From the NCBI GenBank assembly GCA_938020505.1, contig CALIHR010000052.1, positions 62,001 through 126,000 on the forward strand: DNA of 64,000 nucleotides. Reading direction: 5' to 3'. This stretch comes from an uncultured Actinobaculum sp. (GTDB lineage: Bacteria; Actinomycetota; Actinomycetes; Actinomycetales; Actinomycetaceae). A program made the position numbers and the translations under genes. The notes beneath the pieces are model-generated. The model was given only the letters and a program-made list of their open reading frames with translations. It made no database searches and was not told where the DNA came from. Shown piece after piece: positions 9,027-17,876 of the stretch (its first letter is position 1; each line of letters starts with the position of its first letter).

Positions 9027-10382
9027 ATGCCTGAGAGAAAAGAAAACTTCATCCGAACGACCCTCATACACGAGGAGAAGCGGGCAGACATCCTCTTGCC
9101 CTCCAACATGCCGGTGGTCGAGCTTATCCCGAGCGTCGTCCGTCGCTTCGTCTCGGTGACTCCGCGCATGGTCTCGCGAGGGTTCATCCTCACCACCCCC
9201 AACGGGCAGGTGGTGGACCAGTCCCTCACGTTGAAGGCCCAGGGAATCAGCGACGGCACGCTTCTCATGCTCTCGCCCAGGGTGAAGGAGATCGAGAAGA
9301 AGTACGACGATCCGATCGAGGCCGTCGCCGACGTCGTCAACGAGACCAACAGGCCCTGGACGGACTCCGACGCCGCCGGGGTCGCAACCGGGGCGGCCAT
9401 AACGCTCCTCGTCGCCTCGGCGATCCTCCTGTGCATGGCGCGGCCGCTTGCGGGAATCTCCATACCGATCATCCTGGGCGGCATGGCGATCCTGCTGATC
9501 GGCGTCATCTGGGCGCTTCAGCGCGGCGAAAGGCACACCCACGCCGCGGCGCTCGCCCTCGTCTCCTCGGTGATCGTCGGGGCGTGCGGCTTTTCCGTGC
9601 CCAGTCCGCCCGTCTCCTTCGGCCTCGACATGGCGCTGGGCGGGTTCTGCTGCTCGATCGCCGCCATGTTGACGATGCCGCTGCTGAGCGAATGGAAGGA
9701 AATCATGTTCGCCCCCGCGGTCGCCGGCATCTCGCTGGGCGCCGTCGGCGCGGTCAACATGGCGCTCACCGATTCGCACGAGCGCGTCGCCGTCGTCGCC
9801 ACGAGCCTCCTTGGCATCTTCCTGCTCATTCTGCCCGGGCTGTCGATGCGCCTGAGCAGGCTCGACCAGACAGACCCGCTTCTGGCTTCGGGCGGCGGAG
9901 GCCCGGCGGCCAATCCGGGCGTCAAGCGCGAGGCTCGGCCGATCAACCCTCGCGTGATCAAAGACCGCTACCTTCGCGGCCGCCGGGCGATGTTCGCGGC
10001 GCGATGCGGAGCGGGCTTCGCCCTGGCAGTCCTCACGCCGTTCACGGTCGCCAGCGGCAAATGGGGCGTGGTCGTGATCGCCGGAATCCTGATCATCCTG
10101 ACGGTCGGATCGCGAGTGCACTACGCGAAGATGGACGTCATGTCCGAGTACGTCATCGCCGTCCTCGTCTTCGCCATCGGATGCTCCTCGGTGATGATGC
10201 TCCACTCGCAGTGGTGGCTCGGCCTCGTCATCGTCCTGGCCGTCGTGGCCTCCATTCTGATCGCCTACGGCCTGGTCATAGGAAAGACCCCCCAGTGGCT
10301 GCGCCAGGCGGCCGACATGTCCGAGACGATTGCGGGAATCGTCCTCATTCCCGCCGCAGTTCTAGCTCTAAGGTTGTGGTGA
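9027..10382 (+). CDS. eccD: EccD-like type VII secretion membrane protein, copy 2
   Basis: The 451-residue protein again combines a ubiquitin-like N-domain (about residues 8-90, ending in the TLLMLSP strand typical of this fold) with about eleven membrane helices. The soluble linker carries EKKYDDPIEAVADVV, a helix that in known EccD proteins contacts EccC. EccD is a homodimer in mycobacterial structures with two different linker conformations. Two separate genes here would allow a heterodimer; that is inference. Its stop is one base before the GTG of eccB, so the genes are cotranscribed. Confidence 0.9.
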   Translation: MPERKENFIRTTLIHEEKRADILLPSNMPVVELIPSVVRRFVSVTPRMVSRGFILTTPNGQVVDQSLTLKAQGISDGTLLMLSPRVKEIEKKYDDPIEAVADVVNETNRPWTDSDAAGVATGAAITLLVASAILLCMARPLAGISIPIILGGMAILLIGVIWALQRGERHTHAAALALVSSVIVGACGFSVPSPPVSFGLDMALGGFCCSIAAMLTMPLLSEWKEIMFAPAVAGISLGAVGAVNMALTDSHERVAVVATSLLGIFLLILPGLSMRLSRLDQTDPLLASGGGGPAANPGVKREARPINPRVIKDRYLRGRRAMFAARCGAGFALAVLTPFTVASGKWGVVVIAGILIILTVGSRVHYAKMDVMSEYVIAVLVFAIGCSSVMMLHSQWWLGLVIVLAVVASILIAYGLVIGKTPQWLRQAADMSETIAGIVLIPAAVLALRLW

Positions 10383-10383
10383 C

Positions 10384-11751
10384 GTGGCATCGACGAAAGA
10401 CATCCTCGACGGGCAGCGTTTCAACCGTCAGCGTTTGGTGACGGCTTTTACCTCCGGAATGCCCGGAGGCCGCGAGCTCACGCCCATCCATCCGTGGAAG
10501 GGCATCATCGCGAGCCTCGTGATCACAGCCCTCGTAGTCGGCGGGGCGTGGATATCGAAGCTGTTCGCCCCGTCGCTTCCCGACGGATGGAAGAACGGCA
10601 ACCTCGTCATCAACTCGTCGAACGGCTCCCGGTACGTCTCCATCGAGGGAAAGCTCTACCCCGTTCTCAACGCCTTCTCGGCCCATCTTCTCTTTCCCAA
10701 CCTCAAAACGATCACCGCGAACGACGACGCGCTGGCGACCGCGCCGCTCGGCCCCGTCGTCGGCATTCCCGGCGCCCCGGACAAGGTTCCCTCTGCCGAC
10801 AAGGTCAAAAACGCGGACATCACCGCGTGCATCGCGAGCAATGACTTCCTGTGGAAGGGCGTGAACATGAAAGAAAAGGTCTCCTCGGCGAACGGGGCAG
10901 CGCTTTTCGTCGAGAGCAACCACGTGAAATACCTCATCGCGGGCGAGTATCGCTATCCCTTCAAAGAGGGCGAGGGCGAGAACCCAAAGGCCGAGCGCAT
11001 CCTCGAAAGCTTCGACATCAACGACGCCAAGCCGATCCAGGTCAAGGCCGCGTGGCTCAACCTCTTCAAAGAGGGAGAGCCCCTCACCCCCCTCCAGATC
11101 GACGAAGGGAGGGGCAATGTGAGAGTCGAAGGGATCGATCGGGAGTACCCCGTCGGAACGATTCTCAGAGAGGCCGACGAAGAGAAGGGAACGAAGTACT
11201 ATCTGGTCCGCAAGGACGGAAAGCTGCAGCGCATGTCGACGACGGCCTTCCACATGTACACGCTCTCGTCCTCGGGCCGCGACGCCACGCCCTCGAAGAT
11301 CTCCTCCTATGACAGGGGCCGGGCGACCTTCAACGACGAGAAGCTCATGCCCACGTGGCCCGAGGACATCCCCTCCCTCGTGAACAACTCGACCTCGAGG
11401 CCGTGCGCGCACGTCGCCACGGGGCAGAGCACGAGGCTGATGGTGAGCAACAGCATTCCCCGCCTCACCTCCGATCGCGTGGAGGTCGCCTCCCAGACGG
11501 GGGCCATCGTCACCCAGCCGGGCAACAAGGTAAAGCGTTACCACCTGATCGACGAGGACGGCCTCGCCTACGAGATGGACAACTTTGAGAAGACCGGCGA
11601 ATCGCTGGGCTACAAGAACGTGACTCCGCTGGAGGCGCCGCCCGAGTGGATGGATCTGTTCAGCTCCGGGAAAGAGAAGACTCCGACGCTTTCCGTCGAG
11701 GCAGCATGGTCCACCGTGCCGGCCGACGCCCGCAAGGCGGCGAACAAGTGA
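10384..11751 (+). CDS. eccB: Type VII secretion protein EccB
   Basis: The 455-residue protein has a short cytoplasmic N-terminus, one membrane helix near residues 40-57 and a large extracytoplasmic region with the repeated EccB fold; the segment GKLYPVLNAFSAHLLF is a family signature. Two cysteines (149 and 341) occur at the positions expected for the conserved disulfide. EccB is part of the membrane core and faces MycP. The start is GTG at 10384, one base after the eccD stop, which indicates translational coupling. The gap to mycP is 23 bases. Confidence 0.95.
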   Translation: MASTKDILDGQRFNRQRLVTAFTSGMPGGRELTPIHPWKGIIASLVITALVVGGAWISKLFAPSLPDGWKNGNLVINSSNGSRYVSIEGKLYPVLNAFSAHLLFPNLKTITANDDALATAPLGPVVGIPGAPDKVPSADKVKNADITACIASNDFLWKGVNMKEKVSSANGAALFVESNHVKYLIAGEYRYPFKEGEGENPKAERILESFDINDAKPIQVKAAWLNLFKEGEPLTPLQIDEGRGNVRVEGIDREYPVGTILREADEEKGTKYYLVRKDGKLQRMSTTAFHMYTLSSSGRDATPSKISSYDRGRATFNDEKLMPTWPEDIPSLVNNSTSRPCAHVATGQSTRLMVSNSIPRLTSDRVEVASQTGAIVTQPGNKVKRYHLIDEDGLAYEMDNFEKTGESLGYKNVTPLEAPPEWMDLFSSGKEKTPTLSVEAAWSTVPADARKAANK

Positions 11752-11774
11752 GGCCGAAGGGGGCGAATAGGAGC

Positions 11775-13193
11775 ATGAATCGGAGAAAACGAGGGGCCTT
11801 GCGCTGGGGGGCGGCCTCGTCGGCCCTCGTCCTCAGCCTCAGCGGACTCGGGGCGGCGGCTTCGGGGCAGAGCACGGCTTCCGCGCAAGTCGGGGCGTCT
11901 GCGCAAGTCAAGGGCCCCGCTCCGATGTGGTTCGACAGGCAGAACTGCGAGAAGGACTCAGCCAGGAGCTACCACCCCAAGGACGAAGAAAAGAACTCGA
12001 TCGGCACGTACGCGCTCGATCTGACCGAGACCCATAAGTTGACGAGGGGCAAGAAGGCCACGATCGCGCTCATCGACACCGGAATCGCGACGAACAACAA
12101 CAATCTCAACCCCGCGTTGATCGGCGCGAGCTTCGGCCAGGGGGTCGACCTCACGGGGGGCAACAACTTCAGGGCTGACAACGACGGCCACGGAACGGCC
12201 GACGCCTCCATCATCGCCGCCCAGCCGGGCAAAACGAGGTCCTTCAGCGGCGTCGCCCCCGAAGCGACGATCGTCCCCGTCAAGGTGGCCAACGAGGAGC
12301 CGCAGGAGAACGCCGACGCAGCAGCCATAAAGGCCTACAAACAGAGCTTGGCGGCCAACCTCATCAAGGGGATCAGCTGGGCGGCCAACAACCCTTCCGT
12401 CGACATCATCGCCATACCCATAGCCGGGGATTCGAGCGCGAGCAACGACGCCCTCAAGAGGGCCACAGAAGACGCGATAGCCAAGGGCAAAGTGGTCGTC
12501 GCCGCCGCCGGCAACTCGGAAAACCGACGCGGCGGGCCCTCCTCGCCTTCGGTCACTTCGACGTCCTCGTCAAACTCCTCGGAGAATATGCGCTACCCTG
12601 CCGGATACGAGGGCGTCATTGGCGTGACCGCGGCCGATTCGCAGGGAAACGTCAACGAATCCGTCGTCCATTCGGACGCCGTCAAGCTGGTCGCGCCCGG
12701 CCAGAACATGATCGTGGCCAACGGGGCGACGGGCATCTGCCTGACCTCAACGCAAGCCCCTAGCACGAGCTACGCCACCGCCTACGTCGCCGGCGTCGCG
12801 GCCCTCGTCAAAGCCCGCCACCCGAGGGAAAGCGGCAGGATGATCACGTATCGTCTGCTGTCTTCGGCCAACCGTGCGAGCGCGGCCAGTTCGAGCAAAG
12901 AACGCGGATGGGGGTTCGTCAACCCCTACGGCGCAGTCACGATGGTCGACGACGGGCAGATTCCAGGGCCGACGTCGCCCGTCATTCAACGGCTCAAACC
13001 GGTTCCCACCGTGGGCTCCGACGTTCCGCCCGAGCCTCACGATCCGCAAGGCAACGGCCGCAAAGCGGGAATCATCTGGGCCGGCGCAGGCGTGGGACTG
13101 ACCGTGGTGCTGCTCATCTTGGCGGCGGGACGCAGCAGAACGGCGCTCAGGCCGCGCGAGGCCGACGACGACGCGGACAACGCCAAGGGCTAG
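11775..13193 (+). CDS. mycP: Mycosin MycP, membrane-anchored subtilisin-like protease of type VII secretion
   Basis: The 472-residue S8 protease has a signal peptide (about 1-38), catalytic Asp101 (ALIDTGI), His139 (DGHGTAD), oxyanion Asn247 (AAAGNSE) and Ser332 (STSYATAYVAG), then a proline-rich linker and a C-terminal membrane helix (432-451). The residue before Thr-Ser is Ser instead of the usual Gly of GTS, and Ala replaces the usual Pro four residues after the catalytic Ser. ATG at 11775 follows AGGAG. Mycosins stabilise the EccB-containing complex, and the protease activity is partly dispensable in characterised systems. It is the last gene of the run. Confidence 0.95.
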   Translation: MNRRKRGALRWGAASSALVLSLSGLGAAASGQSTASAQVGASAQVKGPAPMWFDRQNCEKDSARSYHPKDEEKNSIGTYALDLTETHKLTRGKKATIALIDTGIATNNNNLNPALIGASFGQGVDLTGGNNFRADNDGHGTADASIIAAQPGKTRSFSGVAPEATIVPVKVANEEPQENADAAAIKAYKQSLAANLIKGISWAANNPSVDIIAIPIAGDSSASNDALKRATEDAIAKGKVVVAAAGNSENRRGGPSSPSVTSTSSSNSSENMRYPAGYEGVIGVTAADSQGNVNESVVHSDAVKLVAPGQNMIVANGATGICLTSTQAPSTSYATAYVAGVAALVKARHPRESGRMITYRLLSSANRASAASSSKERGWGFVNPYGAVTMVDDGQIPGPTSPVIQRLKPVPTVGSDVPPEPHDPQGNGRKAGIIWAGAGVGLTVVLLILAAGRSRTALRPREADDDADNAKG

Positions 13194-13385
13194 CGCGCGC
13201 AAAGAACGCGAAAAACTAGCGCGCGAAGGCAAGGCTCCAAAGGGCTTGTCGCGCAAAATTCTCCGTCCAAAGGGCGGCCGCCCGGGAACACTTTGATTGC
13301 CAAGACGCGGGGAGGAACTGACCACAGGTCTGCTGTTGTTTTGGTTGTGGGTTTGTGTTTAGGTTCTGGCAGGTTTGGTTGATGG

Positions 13386-13560
13386 TTGGCTTGTATGGCG
13401 TTGTGCCGTGCTGGAAGGATGGCCGTCGTGGTCAGGGGGCATTCCGAACAGTTTGGGCGGGATGCTGTGGCGCTGGTCGAGTCTGCGAGTTTCCCCAACG
13501 GGCAGGTTGTCGCCGATCCGGGAATCTCCCGCTCGAGTCTGCAAGCGTGGCTGCGGGAAG
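13386..13560 (+). pseudogene. Remnant of an IS3-type transposase OrfA
   Basis: The translated stretch contains FGRDAVALVESASFP and, after a short gap, the helix-turn-helix GISRSSLQAWLRE. This is the usual OrfA pattern of a charged helix, ALVE, then a GIS/GVS recognition helix ending in a Trp. Nothing recognisable follows: frames 3' of 13560 are arginine/proline shadows, no OrfB is present and no clear terminal inverted repeat was seen. It is therefore a degraded fragment just downstream of the secretion locus. Confidence 0.6.
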
Positions 13561-14438
13561 GGCCGGCTTGCCTCGCGCGGCCTGTCGCACTGGCCCGCTC
13601 ACACGCGATCGCGCCGCCATGGGCCCCGCCAAGGCCCGACGGCCGACGCCCCGCTTGGGCCTACATGCGCGCGTCAAAGACCTATGGAGCGGCAGAACGG
13701 CCGGCCACAGCATCGGCCGGCCGGCGGCTTCAGGCTTGTCAGCCAACGCGCTGTCGACAGCCCGCCCGGCTGGGGCCGTCGACTGGCGCAATCATTCACT
13801 TGCGATCGCGGATCCCAGTCCCGCACGGCGGCTTTCACGGCTATGATCACAACCCACGAACCCGGCCTCTTCCATGGAAGCCGCCGGAGACGGCGCCCCG
13901 GGCGCAGCCACGGGGCCCTTCGTTCCGCCCGCGCCTTGAACTCATCCGAGCATTTCTGCTGACCGGACTCGATCCTATCGACTTACACAACATACCCCCT
14001 AAGTCCCACAAACACCGCACCCTCCAGGGGGCCCCGGTGAGCTTATCGAGTTTTCGTGTGAAATCTGCTTGCGTCAGCCACCGACAGAGGCGAGAGCCCC
14101 CTGGCACAGCAGACGAACTTGTCTGGAGACAGCTCCCCCCTTGTGACTGATCATGTGCTGAAGTGCTTAGTTGAACACTTGATTCAAACACTTTGCCCGC
14201 AAACACAAGAAAAACTCAAGATCGCACAAGCATGAAGAACCAGATGAGCGCATATGCGACCCTTCTGAGTGCACTCTTCGACCAGTAGCGTTCAATTGAG
14301 TTCCGCACCTCGCGTTGTTAGCATTGCGGACACAAGCCGATTGATCACGGTAAAGTTACATAAAGTTATTGAGCAACATCGTGATGATTGGACCACGAAA
14401 CAGCCCTATAGGGGCACCTAGGTTAAGGAGCACGCATA
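13561..14438. other. Gene-free stretch before the orphan low-GC gene
   Basis: No supported gene on either strand. Composition shifts from GC-rich (to about 13950) to clearly AT-richer toward 14440, marking the boundary of a probable acquired segment. AAGGAG at 14424-14429 is the ribosome site of the next gene. Long overlapping frames on both strands here have no family character. Confidence 0.5.
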
Positions 14439-16073
14439 ATGGAAAACGGCGACAACTTCGAAGCCGAACTTACACGAAAAGTCGGCGCGCTGAAACGTGC
14501 AGCAATCGACGCAGCCATAGCAGGAGGAGCATACAATCGGTTCACAGTTGGCAAGGACTCTTATGAGATGACCGCCATGATGAGCGGAACGACCAAACTC
14601 CTCTACAAAGTAACTCGACCTGATGAGAATGGTTCCGGCGGAGGCGAGATGACTATAACGGAGGATCCCGGCGGCAATCGCCCGGCGTATGACGCTATGG
14701 CGAGAAGCCAGAGTGAAAAGATCAAAGCGCGTTTCGATTCCATACGCAAGGAGATCGACGACATCATCAAACCATGGAAAACTTTACCCGACCCTTCGGC
14801 CATCGCCAACGACTGTGACGCTTACGCCGCAAGCGTGACGGCGCAACTTGCCTCATCCGCTGAGCAGATCAAGATTCCGGACACGAAGACACTGCCAGAA
14901 CCGGATCCAGATACATCTTCTGTCGACACTTCTTCGGCTACGTACAGGCCACACGGCCCAATGGGGACACGCCTTTCGATAAGCAGGCCAATGAATGAAT
15001 TAAAAGGTTCAGCAATGGACACTTTTAGTAAGACTTTTCAAGATAAGCTGCCTTTAATTGTCAAAGACTTGTGCTACGTTTCGGGTATCCACTGTTGCAC
15101 GCTCGCCGCAGAGTACGGTTTTTTCAAGAAAGCTAGAGAGAAAGTGATCGAGATGGTTACAAGCGCTACCGACACTTTTAATAAGATAGCAAAAACAAAA
15201 GGTTCAGTCGATAGCACGATGTTGTTGAATGTCATCAGCTGGGGCCTTAGCATTTTAGCTCTCCCATGGGGAGGAGGAACGTCATTGGCTGCAGCGACGG
15301 GCGTATTGGCGTTGACGATAGTCAAGGACACTACTAGTGCGCCGCCGGAGCGAAAGACTTCCGTTTCTTCATACGAGGACATGAAGAAAGAACTTGAGGA
15401 AAGTTTTAAAGCGTTGAAAGAAGAGCTGAAGAAGGGAGAAGAAGCGGTGAGTTCAACTTTAAAGGAGAATCACACAAGGGCTCGTGATGACAAGAAAGCA
15501 GATTTTGAGAGAGCTTCACTTCATCTGGTTCCGTCCCCGATTGTCAGCGGGGCAAATGAACTGCAGATGGACGATGATAATGTTAATAAAGTATCGACCC
15601 AACTTCTCAGCGTTGCCGACCTGCTGGAGGAGGCGGCTGCAGGCATAGGAAAGATTCCGATGCGAGTTCATCGCGACGGCTTTATAGGCTTAGGCGAAAA
15701 CGGACCAAGCTCGGAGTACGACTCGTTTGGACAAATGCTTCACGAGTTGCTTCTCGATTTGAAATGGCAGATAGAAGAAGGCGTTATAAACCTCAAACTC
15801 GCCCTGAACGATTTCAAAGAACAAGATGAAAGCTCTCGTGCCGCCCTCGAAGATAATGCATCGGCTATAAAAGCAGGTAGCGGCGTTGATCCTTGGGACG
15901 ATAAGAGGCAAACGGAAAAAGACATGCACAGGGATCCCTATTTTGCGGACCGTGACGACCATGATCCTCATACCCCGACTCAAGACCCCTCTAGACAGGA
16001 ACTTGGTGAAGAGATGAAACGACGCAAGGATGAGGGCCGCCCCAGTAAACCCAAGGTGATTAACAACTGCTAA
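14439..16073 (+). CDS. Orphan low-GC protein, candidate type VII secretion substrate
   Basis: The 544-residue protein has no recognised family. The N-terminal 130 residues are predicted helical and charged. A Pro/Asp/Ser-rich linker covers about 143-175, a helical domain follows to 250, then one long hydrophobic segment at 259-295 containing PWGGGTSLAAATG, then coiled-coil-like Lys/Glu helices (about 310-355) and a second helical domain (380-475). The tail is strongly charged. There is no signal peptide. The body is markedly AT-richer than its neighbours, which suggests transfer. Helical folds without a signal peptide next to an ESX locus fit a secreted substrate or its partner, but no W-x-G turn or clear YxxxD/E signal was found, so this is inference. 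Confidence 0.72.
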   Translation: MENGDNFEAELTRKVGALKRAAIDAAIAGGAYNRFTVGKDSYEMTAMMSGTTKLLYKVTRPDENGSGGGEMTITEDPGGNRPAYDAMARSQSEKIKARFDSIRKEIDDIIKPWKTLPDPSAIANDCDAYAASVTAQLASSAEQIKIPDTKTLPEPDPDTSSVDTSSATYRPHGPMGTRLSISRPMNELKGSAMDTFSKTFQDKLPLIVKDLCYVSGIHCCTLAAEYGFFKKAREKVIEMVTSATDTFNKIAKTKGSVDSTMLLNVISWGLSILALPWGGGTSLAAATGVLALTIVKDTTSAPPERKTSVSSYEDMKKELEESFKALKEELKKGEEAVSSTLKENHTRARDDKKADFERASLHLVPSPIVSGANELQMDDDNVNKVSTQLLSVADLLEEAAAGIGKIPMRVHRDGFIGLGENGPSSEYDSFGQMLHELLLDLKWQIEEGVINLKLALNDFKEQDESSRAALEDNASAIKAGSGVDPWDDKRQTEKDMHRDPYFADRDDHDPHTPTQDPSRQELGEEMKRRKDEGRPSKPKVINNC

Positions 16074-16195
16074 ACTCACGGCTTAGAATCCCCCAGCCTC
16101 TACAACACAAGTACAAAACACGGTTGGGCGGTCTGAAAGGCAAAACAAAGCTAGCACAAGGCACAAAAGCGAAGTGCAAACAGGGTCGGGCATAA

Positions 16196-16237
16196 AAAGC
16201 GGCGGTGGAACGGAGAAGTCCGTTCCACCGCCGCTTT
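16196..16237. terminator. Bidirectional intrinsic terminator
   Basis: A perfect 19-base-pair hairpin (AAAGCGGCGGTGGAACGGA at 16196-16214, loop GAAG, complement at 16219-16237) sits between two convergent genes. On the minus strand the stem ends in GCTTTTTATG, giving a T-tract for the operon starting at 18554. On the plus strand the run is weaker (GCTTTGACTT). Confidence 0.9.
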
Positions 16238-16355
16238 GACTTATAACGTCTCACTTTCTTGGCTTTATCCGCCAGCATCCTTCATTCACATCTATTCCCA
16301 AGGAATCTACTACACCCCCGTTGCATCTCAATGTCTCCCATTTGGGCAAGCCCCT

Positions 16356-17870
16356 TCAGCAAGCGTCTTCATCAGTGCGTGAAGCGCCTCGAGCGACCCG
16401 GTGTCCAAACAAGCTGAGCTGACTGCTTCCTTGCTCTTTCGAGTCCTCCTTGCGTGACTCCAAGAAGGCAGTCGCTCGGCCGACGCCATAGGCAGTGGAT
16501 TCTTTCTCGAAGGGAAGAAGGCCTTCAATCCCACTGCTTTGCGTTCCTTGCGCACTGTCGTTCTCGCGGTATCCCATAACTCGACGCAGAATGCCCGAAG
16601 ATTCTGGAGGGGGAGCGGCTCCAATCATCGAAGCCACGTCAATGATCATTATCTTCCCTCCGACGGTGGCCGCCACCCGCTTGATTCCATCTCTGCGCTT
16701 CCGTTTGGAGGTCTTCGCACGCGGAGCGGTGGTGGCACCCCCCTTCATGATCCCAGACGTCTGTGAGGAAGACGAGCTGCTGACCGGCCGAGCCGCGCCG
16801 GTGGCGCCGCCGAGCCCGCGGGACGCCGTCGGAGAGGCTTCCGCGCGCGCCGCCGTCGTCGCTCCCCTCAAGATTCCCGATCCGTTTCCAGGGGACTGGA
16901 CCCGCATCGTCGCGCCGGAGCGCAAAGCCGACGAAGCCGACTGCGGAGCAGAGGCGACCTGAGCCGCCTTCGCCGCCTGGTAGAGCTTGTAACTCGCGGC
17001 GGCGGCTCCGCCCGTAGCGGCGGCAGCAGCAGTGGCCATCGGGTTGAACACGGCGGGCGAATGCAGCATCGAAGGCTGAGAAACGGCATGCCCGGCCTGC
17101 ACGCTGGGCATTGAGTAGTGCGAGGACTGCAGGGAGAGCCCGCTGCCGTCCACGCGCGGCCCGGCGTGCCACTCGGTTGCGGACCTCGTGGGCGCGGCGG
17201 GCGCGGGCTCGGAACTCGCGGGGGGCATGAAGAAGGACTTCACCTGATCGAACAGCTTGACCGCCTGATCAAACTTTTGGAAAGCGTCCTGCACCTCCTG
17301 CACCGAGGGCAGCTTGACCTTCAGCTTCGACTCGACTTCCTGCTTGAGGCCTTCGAGCTGGGCGAACGGAGGCAGCTTTCCCATGGCGTCGAACGTGTTC
17401 ACGTCCAACCCCTTGAGCACGGCGAGGGCCTGAACGTCAAGAACGCCCATGGCGGCCTGGTGCACCGCATTGGCGTGCGCCACGATCATGGGCGCCGCGA
17501 CGGGGCCGGCGGCAGGGGCCAACGCCACCGCGCTGTCGCGGGCGGCGTTTGCGGCGTCTACGCTCCTCCTAATCTCGCCGTACTGAAACTGCGCTTGACG
17601 CCCGACCTCGACCACCTGGCGGCGCGCCGTGGCAACCTGCTTGATGCCGTCCGAATGCTCGACGACCCTGGCTTGAAGCTTGTCGAGATTCTCCCGCGTG
17701 GTGTCGGCCATCTGCCCCTCGAAACCGAGCTCGCCCGCGATCGAACGCGTCCGCATGGCGACCGTTTCAAGGTGCTGCGCAACTCGGTCCAAACCGTCGG
17801 AGACGGTGTCGTGCACAGCGGGGGCCCACGGCCCGATCAATCCGAGCTTTTCAACGTGTGGCGTGGTCAT
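16356..17870 (-). CDS. Long helical protein with degenerate W-x-G turn, probable type VII substrate partner
   Basis: The 504-residue protein starts with about 220 residues of helices. Around residues 48-60 it reads LGFEGQMADTTRENL, which resembles the W-x-G turn and second helix of WXG100/PPE-like proteins with Phe for Trp. From about 225 it becomes Ala/Ser/Gly-rich low complexity. A recurring SGI(L/M) motif appears four times in the C-terminal half, the first two followed by a GATTA-type sequence. A basic patch (SKRKRRDGIKR) precedes the end. There is no signal peptide or membrane helix. It is six bases downstream of the 225-residue gene, so the two are one operon. I infer an exported pair; the target function is unknown. 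Confidence 0.75.
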   Translation of the reverse strand: MTTPHVEKLGLIGPWAPAVHDTVSDGLDRVAQHLETVAMRTRSIAGELGFEGQMADTTRENLDKLQARVVEHSDGIKQVATARRQVVEVGRQAQFQYGEIRRSVDAANAARDSAVALAPAAGPVAAPMIVAHANAVHQAAMGVLDVQALAVLKGLDVNTFDAMGKLPPFAQLEGLKQEVESKLKVKLPSVQEVQDAFQKFDQAVKLFDQVKSFFMPPASSEPAPAAPTRSATEWHAGPRVDGSGLSLQSSHYSMPSVQAGHAVSQPSMLHSPAVFNPMATAAAAATGGAAAASYKLYQAAKAAQVASAPQSASSALRSGATMRVQSPGNGSGILRGATTAARAEASPTASRGLGGATGAARPVSSSSSSQTSGIMKGGATTAPRAKTSKRKRRDGIKRVAATVGGKIMIIDVASMIGAAPPPESSGILRRVMGYRENDSAQGTQSSGIEGLLPFEKESTAYGVGRATAFLESRKEDSKEQGSSQLSLFGHRVARGASRTDEDAC

Positions 17871-17876
17871 CTGACA

